DNA of 7,878 nt from UBA1738 sp045577675 (GTDB taxonomy: Bacteria > Bacillota > Clostridia > UBA1381), in NCBI GenBank assembly GCA_045577675.1, contig JAZNIV010000103.1, positions 1 to 7,878 of the forward strand. The letters are read 5' to 3'. Shown here in pieces: positions 1-6,273 of this stretch; position 1 is the stretch's first letter, and every line of letters begins with the position of its first letter. The notes under the pieces were generated by a model. It searched no databases, was not told the DNA's origin, and saw only the letters and a program-made list of their open reading frames with translations. The position numbers and the translations under genes were made by a program.

Positions 1-1
1 T

Positions 2-2305
2 CTTGGAACAGCTAAGTCTTCAGGAACAATCGAAAATGGCGAAGCTTTAATCGATGTTTCTAAGGCTGACTGGTGGGATGATGAAGTAGTTCCTTGCGGA
101 GTTACTGCACATACAAACCACAACGAAACAGTTATCTTAGATGGTATTTCACTTGATGATATGCTCTTCCAGATGGGAAAGGCTGTACTTGTTATTAACG
201 AAGAAGATGACGTAGAACTAGTTTACTTCGCTGCTAACACAAAAACAGAAACAAGAGAATTTGCTGCTGAGGACTATGTTCCGCAGGCTAAGCTTGGTGG
301 AAACAATAAGTATGGTAATGAAGCTGGAGATCCATCAGCTTCTCCGACAGTTGCACCATCAACAGGTAGTGGTAAAATCCGTTTTGCTTCTAAGTATATA
401 ACAATGGATTCAACAAACGTTGATCTTTATGTAAATGGTAAGTCATATACATCATTTACAAAATCAACATCAAACATCAACAATACTCTTGACACATTCT
501 TAAAGAATGCTCAGGGAACAATTAAGCTTGTTAAGCAGGATACAGACGATGGATACTCAAAGATTTTTGTTGACTACTATGATGTGGCTGAAGTTATTTC
601 GGTTGACTACAAGAATGGTCAGACAACAGTTCTTTTGGCTCCTGCTTCAAATGCTGTTGCATCTGTAAGAAAGCTTGTTGTTAATGATGACGCCGTAGAA
701 GACGGTGATGTTGACATCACAGTTAAGAAGGGCGACGCTGAAATCGAGCTTAAGGATCTTCAGAAGGAAGATATCGTTGCTTATGCTATCGATTTAGCAT
801 CTGCTACATCACCTATGACTGACCCTGCATTCATCAGCATTATCGCTACAGATGACACTGTTGCAGGCAAGGTAACAGGCGAAGACACAAATGATGAGAA
901 GTACTCAATCGATGGAGCAGAATATGCTTGTGTAGACTATGGTTCAACTAGTCTTACAATTGGTGATTCTTACACATTAACACTTGACCCATTCGGCAGA
1001 ATCTTTGATTACGAAGAAGATGCTTCTTCAACAAAGTATGCTATCGTTGAAAAATGGAATACTTCAAACGACACAGTACAGCTTGTTCTTGCAGACGGAA
1101 CAACAAAGACTTATGAGCTTGCAAGCGGTGCAGTACTTACCGGTCCTAACGACTTAAAGGCAACACCTTCACCTGATATGAGTCCTGTACCATTTGATGC
1201 AGTTGATGATTTCATTTATGGTAATAATTATACAACAGGAAAGCTTGATCCTTACAACAGAGTTGTTGAATACACAGTTAAGACATCTGATAACACAATC
1301 AGAACAATGACTTGGGCTAATCCAACTGACCTTACAAATGCTGAATACAAGGCAAGCACAAGCAAGCTTGGTTCAGCTACAATTAATGCATCAACAAATA
1401 TCGTTAATGCAGAAGATTATGCTGGAAAAGCTTCTGATTATGAAACATTTGCAATAGAAAACTTTGCAGACAGAACAGATTATGATGCATACGGCTTCAA
1501 GAATTCAGGTTCAACATACAGCTTTATCGTTCTTACAAGAGTTGGTACAGCATTCAACGAGATATCAAGATTTGCTGTAGTAACAAGAGTAAAGGGCCAG
1601 AAAACATACAATGGCGAAGATGCTTATGAAGTAGAAGTTCTTGCTGGCGGAAAGACTACATCACTTTACTACTACACAGAACCAACAACACTTGCAACAG
1701 GTGATGCTATCTACTTTGAGCTTGACTCAGATGGTTTCGTAAAGGCTACTCACGAAGTATACAGCCATGGTGCAGTTTCTCCATTCACACCGTTCTCAAG
1801 CATCTCAGCAATGAGTGGTAAGTACCAGACAGGTAACTGGGATACATCAAACGGTTCATCAGACGGTTGGAGATTCAGCCTCTATGATGACGGTAGTGAT
1901 ATCGCATTGGTACACGCTGTAGTTGCAGAAGTTAATGGCAAGAATGTAACACTTGCTCCAATCCCAACTTCAGGTGCTGACATTGATACAAATAGTGATG
2001 TAAACAGCACAAACACACTTGGCGGTAACACATATGCTTTAGCTGATGATGCAGAAGTTTATGTTTACGACACAGCTGATACACAAACAATCAACGAGTA
2101 CGACAAGCTTTATGTAGGTTCAGTTATCGGTTCAAACTTCTCAATGTTTGAAACAGATAAGAACAGCAAGAAGTACACAATCGACTCAGGCGACCATGAT
2201 GGTTCAGTTGAAACAGGCGAAGAAAATCGTGACAACTACACCAACTATGCAGTTGCTATGATCGTTGATGGTGACATCGTTGAAATCTACACAATCAATA
2301 AATAA
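2..2305 (+). CDS. Large S-layer-type surface protein, C-terminal part (5' end outside window)
   Basis: The reading frame is open from base 2, so the in-frame ATG at 161 is internal and the gene runs off the left edge; 767 residues are visible before TAA. The protein is acidic, rich in Thr, Ser, Asp, Gly and Tyr, and has only two visible cysteines, as expected for an exported cell-surface protein. Short beta-rich modules recur: a stretch with VTGED and SIDGAEY, then a GDSYTLTLDPFGRI segment and YAIVEKW (visible residues about 286-350), echoed by FAVVTRV and GDAIYFELDSDGFV (about 524-580) and a final YAVAMIVDGDIVEIY. These resemble the post-SLH regions of clostridial S-layer homology proteins. 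Two Pro/Ser linkers lie at about 110-121 and 387-397. Codon use is strongly biased (mostly ACA, CTT and AAG), which suggests high expression. SLH domains and a signal peptide would be in the missing part, so the S-layer assignment is inferred; another wall-bound adhesin is possible. Confidence 0.72.
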   Translation, partial: LGTAKSSGTIENGEALIDVSKADWWDDEVVPCGVTAHTNHNETVILDGISLDDMLFQMGKAVLVINEEDDVELVYFAANTKTETREFAAEDYVPQAKLGGNNKYGNEAGDPSASPTVAPSTGSGKIRFASKYITMDSTNVDLYVNGKSYTSFTKSTSNINNTLDTFLKNAQGTIKLVKQDTDDGYSKIFVDYYDVAEVISVDYKNGQTTVLLAPASNAVASVRKLVVNDDAVEDGDVDITVKKGDAEIELKDLQKEDIVAYAIDLASATSPMTDPAFISIIATDDTVAGKVTGEDTNDEKYSIDGAEYACVDYGSTSLTIGDSYTLTLDPFGRIFDYEEDASSTKYAIVEKWNTSNDTVQLVLADGTTKTYELASGAVLTGPNDLKATPSPDMSPVPFDAVDDFIYGNNYTTGKLDPYNRVVEYTVKTSDNTIRTMTWANPTDLTNAEYKASTSKLGSATINASTNIVNAEDYAGKASDYETFAIENFADRTDYDAYGFKNSGSTYSFIVLTRVGTAFNEISRFAVVTRVKGQKTYNGEDAYEVEVLAGGKTTSLYYYTEPTTLATGDAIYFELDSDGFVKATHEVYSHGAVSPFTPFSSISAMSGKYQTGNWDTSNGSSDGWRFSLYDDGSDIALVHAVVAEVNGKNVTLAPIPTSGADIDTNSDVNSTNTLGGNTYALADDAEVYVYDTADTQTINEYDKLYVGSVIGSNFSMFETDKNSKKYTIDSGDHDGSVETGEENRDNYTNYAVAMIVDGDIVEIYTINK

Positions 2306-2342
2306 TTATAGATTATAATTGAATTGTAATTAGATTATAAAT

Positions 2343-2374
2343 AAAAGAGTTGGACTTCGGTTCAACTCTTTTTG
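2343..2374 (+). terminator. Intrinsic terminator of the surface-protein gene
   Basis: A 13-bp stem pairs 2343-2355 with 2360-2372 and includes one G-T wobble. It is closed by a C-G pair around a TTCG tetraloop (2356-2359), an especially stable loop. The T run 2369-2373 forms the end of the 3' arm. It lies 38 nt after the stop codon of the surface-protein gene and separates it from the next gene. The A run on the 5' arm could give some termination on the opposite strand as well. Confidence 0.9.
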
Positions 2375-2393
2375 TATATCTAATGCTGAAAAG

Positions 2394-2410
2394 ATATGTC
2401 CTATATGTCC
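2394..2410 (+). repeat. Tandem direct repeat ATATGTCC x2, operator-like
   Basis: ATATGTCC occurs at 2394-2401 and again at 2403-2410, a 9-bp period. The pair lies just upstream of the candidate -10 element of the following gene, where a -35 box would be expected and none is evident. A binding site for a transcription factor is an inference; chance similarity in an AT-rich spacer is possible. Confidence 0.35.
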
Positions 2411-2420
2411 CATAAAAATG

Positions 2421-2429
2421 TGTTATTAT
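2421..2429 (+). promoter_or_regulatory. Candidate extended -10 promoter (TGTTATTAT)
   Basis: TATTAT at 2424-2429 matches the sigma-A -10 consensus at five of six positions and is preceded by the TGn extension. No good -35 hexamer lies 16-18 bp upstream. Transcription would start near 2436, giving a leader of about 24 nt to the ATG at 2460. The -10 is overlapped by a short palindrome, GTTAT-tat-ATAAC (2422-2434), which could serve as a repressor site. This is predicted by eye only. Confidence 0.4.
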
Positions 2430-2446
2430 ATAACCATAGAAAAAAC

Positions 2447-2453
2447 GAGGAGG
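2447..2453 (+). promoter_or_regulatory. Strong ribosome binding site deciding the ATG at 2460
   Basis: GAGGAGG lies 6 nt before the ATG at 2460, a near-perfect Shine-Dalgarno match. The in-frame upstream ATG at 2418 has no comparable site and would add an unlikely 14-residue basic extension, so translation almost certainly starts at 2460. Confidence 0.88.
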
Positions 2454-2459
2454 AAAAAT

Positions 2460-3257
2460 ATGGGATATAAATGTGCTTTTATGGATAACGAGGTTTATTC
2501 GTCAGATGATGTAAACGGAATTATTTCACGGCTGACAACGGCGGGTGTAGTTTTAGCGAATTCCGGAAATGTTTTGGCAGATTTAAATACTGTCACAAGC
2601 GAAATAACATCGGAGGGAGTAGAGGACAACCTGGATAGCTGTAAGCTGATGGTAGCTGATGGTGTGTATAAAATCAGTGAAGGTGTATGCTTTATGAACG
2701 ATGGCTCAACAATAGTTTTCGATGCCGAGGGCTATATAGTTACTCCGATTAGCAATACGTATTGCTATGTATACCTGAAAAGAAACGCACCATCAAACAC
2801 AATCGATGTTATTGTTTCAGAGGCAGCAGGCGAAGGCGAATTTGTTCCTATTGCAGAGATTAATGAATATGGAAAGGTATTTGACAGGCGTGTTTATTCT
2901 AAAGCAAAGGTTAAGCTGACTACAGAAAATTCACTTAAATCATATGTATTCCGGCTTGATATAGCTAACGGACAAACTATGACTGTTGATTTGGGAACAA
3001 GCAATTTTTCTAAGCTTATTCTGAATAAGGCTTATCGTATTATCAGCGGCGAAAAGCAGGCTACACCAATGGTGGCAACGTATCATAATGCTTTAGCACT
3101 GTCGGACGGCGGAAGTGCCGGAGCAAATCTTGGGGCTAATGCAGGAAACCCTTCGTCATTTGGCGTTACTTTTGCAAAAAACGGTCAATATCTTGATATT
3201 ACTACAACGGAAAAGTATATATATAATGGTTGGGAATATCATTTTGATGTTATTTAG
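2460..3257 (+). CDS. Orphan phage tail/baseplate-like protein of unknown function
   Basis: This is a 265-residue protein without signal peptide or membrane segment. The start is fixed by the GAGGAGG site. Residues 1-60 (NEVYSSDDVNGIISRL region) look like a helical oligomerisation or attachment segment. Residues 61-150 form a beta-rich module with a CFMNDGSTIVFDAEGY stretch, a YCYVYLKRNA strand, and FVPIAEI followed by GKVFDRRVYSKAKV. From memory, this order resembles tail-fibre or baseplate accessory proteins of Clostridia phages. Residues 160-265 are a second beta-rich region with a Gly/Ala/Asn loop (216-230) and aromatic end (YIYNGWEYHFDVI), possibly a receptor-binding or trimerisation tip. 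No catalytic motif is visible. The gene is a single transcription unit between two terminators, with no phage gene beside it, and its codon use is less biased than that of the preceding gene. It may be a stranded prophage remnant, a domesticated tail gene or an unrelated secreted beta protein; the phage link is inferred. Confidence 0.6.
   Translation: MGYKCAFMDNEVYSSDDVNGIISRLTTAGVVLANSGNVLADLNTVTSEITSEGVEDNLDSCKLMVADGVYKISEGVCFMNDGSTIVFDAEGYIVTPISNTYCYVYLKRNAPSNTIDVIVSEAAGEGEFVPIAEINEYGKVFDRRVYSKAKVKLTTENSLKSYVFRLDIANGQTMTVDLGTSNFSKLILNKAYRIISGEKQATPMVATYHNALALSDGGSAGANLGANAGNPSSFGVTFAKNGQYLDITTTEKYIYNGWEYHFDVI
2644..2663 (+). repeat. Perfect 10-bp tandem duplication inside the tail-like gene
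   Basis: AGCTGATGGT is present twice head to tail (2644-2653 and 2654-2663). The unit is not a multiple of three, so the copies are read in different phases and together encode residues 62-68 (KLMVADG). Loss or gain of one unit would shift the frame near residue 65. Confidence 0.8.
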
Positions 3258-3291
3258 TATATCTATCTCTATAAATAATAATTGTCCAAAT

Positions 3292-3318
3292 AAAAAGAGC
3301 TGAAACTCAGCTCTTTTT
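3292..3318. terminator. Bidirectional intrinsic terminator between converging genes
   Basis: A perfect 12-bp stem pairs 3292-3303 with 3307-3318 around a 3-nt loop. The run TTTTT at 3314-3318 serves plus-strand transcripts from the tail-like gene, whose stop is 35 nt before the stem. The run AAAAA at 3292-3296 becomes UUUUU for minus-strand transcripts of the mutS-mutL-miaA operon. The miaA stop codon (3307-3309) and its last codons lie inside the hairpin, so this one element closes both transcription units. Confidence 0.9.
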
Positions 3319-4239
3319 GCATATACCATTATTTTTTATAATATCAATTGCTGTATCTGTTATGCTGTCATTGTATTCAAGCCAATGTATATCCTTGTTT
3401 CTGCGAAACCAGGTTAACTGACGCTTGGCATATCGTCTTGAATTCATTTTAATAAGCTCAAGTGTATCATCAAGAGAGGCCTTTCCGTCAAAATAGTCAT
3501 AAAATTCTTTATAGCCTATCCCTTGCATTGCGGTAGATGCTTTATCATAGCCACGGCTTAAAAGCCCTTTAACCTCGTCAATAAGCCCATCCTTAACCAT
3601 CATATCAACACGACGGTTTATCCGGTCATATAAAACCTCTCTGTCCCAATTAATACAAAAATATATGCTGTTATAAGGGGTGGTTTTTTCCTCTTTAGCA
3701 TGACCGGAAATTGTCTTACCTGTAACTCTGTAAAACTCAATGGCTCTGATTATCCGCCGCAGATTGTTTGGATGATATTTTTCGGCAGTTTCGGGGTCAA
3801 TTTCGAAAAGCAGCCTATGAACTGCCTCCTTTCCTTCTGTTTCCGCCATTTTTTCAAGCTCACGTCGAATGGAATCGCTACTGTCGGTTTCGCCGAAGTC
3901 TACATTATTAACAAGTGAATCAATATAAAGCCCTGTTCCGCCGACTATAATAGGAAGCTTTCCTCTTTTATGAATATCGGCAATAACATTGTGCGTCATT
4001 TCGCAGTATTCAGCAACGGAAAAGGACGCCGAAGGCTCCAGAAAATCCATCATATGATGCGGAATACCTTGCTTTTCCTCCTCTGTAGGCTTTGCTGTAC
4101 CGATATTCATATATTTATAAATTTGCATACTGTCTGCCGATACAATTTCGCCGCCTAAGCTTTTTGCAAGCTTTACAGAAAGTGCAGTTTTACCTGAGGC
4201 TGTAGGTCCGGCGATAACAACTAATGGTATTTTGCTCAT
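3307..4239 (-). CDS. miaA: tRNA dimethylallyltransferase MiaA
   Basis: MiaA transfers the dimethylallyl group of DMAPP to N6 of adenosine 37 in tRNAs reading UNN codons (i6A37), which stabilises codon-anticodon pairing in the cytoplasm. At 310 residues it has normal full length. It shows the P-loop GPTASGKT (residues 11-18), DSMQIY (36-41) with the conserved Asp, GTAKPT (47-52), HHMMDFLEP (61-69), GGTGLYIDSL (100-109), AMQGIGYKE (236-244) and the C-terminal RRYAKRQLTWFR (268-279). The ATG overlaps the mutL stop by 4 nt (ATGA), with AGAGGA at 4244-4249 as RBS inside mutL, so its translation is probably coupled to mutL. In many bacteria hfq follows miaA; here a terminator follows directly. The last codons and stop are part of the terminator stem. 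Identification is secure. Confidence 0.98.
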   Translation of the reverse strand: MSKIPLVVIAGPTASGKTALSVKLAKSLGGEIVSADSMQIYKYMNIGTAKPTEEEKQGIPHHMMDFLEPSASFSVAEYCEMTHNVIADIHKRGKLPIIVGGTGLYIDSLVNNVDFGETDSSDSIRRELEKMAETEGKEAVHRLLFEIDPETAEKYHPNNLRRIIRAIEFYRVTGKTISGHAKEEKTTPYNSIYFCINWDREVLYDRINRRVDMMVKDGLIDEVKGLLSRGYDKASTAMQGIGYKEFYDYFDGKASLDDTLELIKMNSRRYAKRQLTWFRRNKDIHWLEYNDSITDTAIDIIKNNGICKKS

Positions 4240-6272
4240 ACTATCCTCTTAAATTCCTTTTCAAGCTCTTTTTTTGTCATTGTTATAATTATCGGACGTC
4301 CGTGCGGACAGGTGTTTATGTTGTCAAGGTCAAGGACAGCCTTTAGCAGTACTTCAAGCTGTTTTATATCAAACGTATGGTTTGCTTTTACTGCAGCCTT
4401 GCACGCAATCGTATATAAAGCCCGTTCCATTTTTTCCGTAATAACCCTTGTACTGTTGTCTGCGAAGCGGTCAATTAGTTCAATTATGAGGTTTTTCAGC
4501 TCATCCTCATCGAGTGCCTCAGGTGTTGCACGAACAAGGATTGTTGTTTCACCGAAATCATCAAGCTCAAAGCCCATTTCTGAAAAACGTTCAGAATTTT
4601 CCTTGAATACTGCATATTCGTTAGCAGTTAAATCAACCGCAAGCGGAATAAGCAGCATTTGTGAGGTCACGTTTTTTTCGGCAAGCTCTTTCTTCAATTC
4701 CTCGTATTTTAACCGTTCGTGTGCGGCATGCTGGTCGGCAATTATCATTGTATCGCCCGACTGGGCAAGAATATACGTGCTGAAAACCTGCCCGATAACA
4801 CGTACATTTTCCTTGTCAAAACCCCATATATCATCGGATTTTTGAGACATTTCTAAAGGCTGTTTTGTGCTGTTTTCAGTTTGCGGCATAGTCAAAGCGG
4901 AAATCACATTTTCAAGGGCTTCTTTTTCGGCTTTATTATCAGGTGTTTTTGTAAGCTCAGAAATTTTAAGGCTTATACCGCAGCTCTCAGCAACCTTCTG
5001 CTCCAGAGGCTTGTTACTGCCTATCATTTCGCCCTGTTTTCTTTTAAAATACTCCTCGCTCGCATCAAGGGCGTAGCTTGCCCTTTCCTCCGTAGGCTTT
5101 GCCGCTTTTGGCGGAGTAGGTTGAGCCTTTGAGGGCTGACTGCCCCAGTTTTTGCCTGCACTTTGGGATAAGGGTGCAGCATTTTGGGTAGCTGAAGCTA
5201 AAGTCACCTGGTCCTTTGTACTTACAGTATCGCGTGTAAATTCTGTTCTTACCGGCTTTTTATGCTCTATTTGCGGAACATTCGGGATTGCGTAAAGTGC
5301 ATTTTCAACAGCATGAAAAACTGCACGAAAAACTTCGCTGTCCTGTGAGAATTTAACCTCCAGCTTGGTCGGATGCACATTTATATCAATAAATTTCGGA
5401 TTAATTTCTATATTTAAAACAGCCATAGGGTGCTTTCCAATCATTATCTGATTTTTGTATGCGTCCTCTACAGCTTTACATATAAGCGGACTTTTAACAT
5501 ATCTTTTGTTAACGAAAAAGCTTTGAAAGCCCCTGTTCGGGCGAGCTGCGTCGCCTTTTCCTATCATACCGGTGATTTTAACAAGCTCGGTTTCGTAGTC
5601 AACAGATATGACCGACTTTGTATAGCTTTTGCCGTAAACGGTATAAATGCAGTTTGCAAGGCTGTTATCGCCTGCGGTAAAATACTTTTCTTTGCCGTCC
5701 ACTGTGTAGCGGAAGGAAATTTCGGGGTGCGACAAAATAAACCGTTCCATAATATCGGTAACAGCAGCCGCCTCGGTAGCGTCACGTTTTAAGAAGTTCA
5801 TACGTGCCGGTGTGTTAAAAAACAGATTGTGAACAACAAAAACAGTACCATCAGGAGTTCCTGTATCCTGACAGGTTTCAAGCTCGCCGCCTACACAGAC
5901 AACGCGTGTGCCGACCTCGTCCTCTTTTCGTTTGGTATAAAGCTCTGTCTGAGAAACTGCACCAATGCTGGAGAGAGCCTCGCCTCTAAAGCCCAGAGTA
6001 TAAATTGCATCAAGGTCGTTTTCCGTCTTGATTTTGCTTGTAGCATGCCGGAGAAAGGCAATTTCCGCATCTTCGCGGCTCATTCCCTTGCCGTTGTCCG
6101 CAACCTTCATATAGGTTATTCCGCCCTTGCGGATTTCCACAGTAACTACTGTCGCACCGGCGTCAATGGAGTTCTCGACAAGCTCTTTAATCACCGACGC
6201 AGGTCTTTCAACCACTTCGCCGGCAGCAATTTTATTGGATATGTCTGTTGGAAGCAGGTTAATAATTCCCAT
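4236..6272 (-). CDS. mutL: DNA mismatch repair protein MutL (endonuclease type)
   Basis: MutL links mismatch recognition by MutS to strand incision. At 678 residues it has normal length. The N-terminal GHKL ATPase shows KELVENSIDAG (29-39, catalytic Glu30, Mg-binding Asn34), DNGKGM (59-64), RHATSKI (75-81), GFRGEAL (94-100) and NTPAR (153-157). A low-complexity Pro/Ser/Lys/Glu linker spans about 335-490. The C-terminal dimerisation and nuclease domain has DQHAAHERLKYE (513-524), matching DQHA(X)2E(X)4E, plus ACKAAVKAN (623-631), CPHGRP (655-660) and FKR (674-676), all the metal-site motifs of nicking MutL proteins. QMLLIP (538-543) fits the beta-clamp motif known from Bacillus MutL. The ATG follows the mutS stop by 1 nt, with AAGGA (6278-6282) as RBS inside mutS. 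The stop overlaps the miaA start. No mutH is visible, consistent with a methyl-independent system. Identification is secure. Confidence 0.98.
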   Translation of the reverse strand: MGIINLLPTDISNKIAAGEVVERPASVIKELVENSIDAGATVVTVEIRKGGITYMKVADNGKGMSREDAEIAFLRHATSKIKTENDLDAIYTLGFRGEALSSIGAVSQTELYTKRKEDEVGTRVVCVGGELETCQDTGTPDGTVFVVHNLFFNTPARMNFLKRDATEAAAVTDIMERFILSHPEISFRYTVDGKEKYFTAGDNSLANCIYTVYGKSYTKSVISVDYETELVKITGMIGKGDAARPNRGFQSFFVNKRYVKSPLICKAVEDAYKNQIMIGKHPMAVLNIEINPKFIDINVHPTKLEVKFSQDSEVFRAVFHAVENALYAIPNVPQIEHKKPVRTEFTRDTVSTKDQVTLASATQNAAPLSQSAGKNWGSQPSKAQPTPPKAAKPTEERASYALDASEEYFKRKQGEMIGSNKPLEQKVAESCGISLKISELTKTPDNKAEKEALENVISALTMPQTENSTKQPLEMSQKSDDIWGFDKENVRVIGQVFSTYILAQSGDTMIIADQHAAHERLKYEELKKELAEKNVTSQMLLIPLAVDLTANEYAVFKENSERFSEMGFELDDFGETTILVRATPEALDEDELKNLIIELIDRFADNSTRVITEKMERALYTIACKAAVKANHTFDIKQLEVLLKAVLDLDNINTCPHGRPIIITMTKKELEKEFKRIV
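4244..4249 (-). promoter_or_regulatory. miaA ribosome binding site within the mutL 3' end
   Basis: AGAGGA on the minus strand lies 4 nt before the miaA ATG, within the last codons of mutL. Together with the ATGA stop/start overlap it points to translational coupling. Confidence 0.65.
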
Positions 6273-6273
6273 A

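Noticed and set aside
161..163. ATG as the start of the surface-protein gene
   Set aside because: The frame is open with the same composition back to base 2 and no ribosome binding site precedes this ATG.
2304..2320. Inverted repeat AATTATA-gat-TATAATT after the surface-protein stop
   Set aside because: Only seven A/T pairs, too weak to terminate; the strong TTCG hairpin follows shortly after.
2418..2459. Upstream in-frame ATG giving a 279-residue version of the tail-like protein
   Set aside because: It lacks a Shine-Dalgarno site, overlaps the candidate promoter, and is outclassed by the GAGGAGG site before the ATG at 2460.
2375..2459. Possible riboswitch or small RNA in the spacer before the tail-like gene
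   Set aside because: Fewer than 90 bases remain after the terminator, with no stable stem or recognisable aptamer.
3115..3303. 62-residue frame overlapping the end of the tail-like gene
   Set aside because: Shadow frame inside a better-supported gene, without RBS, ending in the terminator.
4312..4845. 177-residue plus-strand frame opposite mutL
   Set aside because: Antisense to conserved mutL motifs, Ser-rich composition typical of a complement frame, and no RBS.
5564..5785. 73-residue minus-strand frame within mutL
   Set aside because: Alternative frame of mutL with no start signal; the mutL frame is intact so it is not a frameshift relic.
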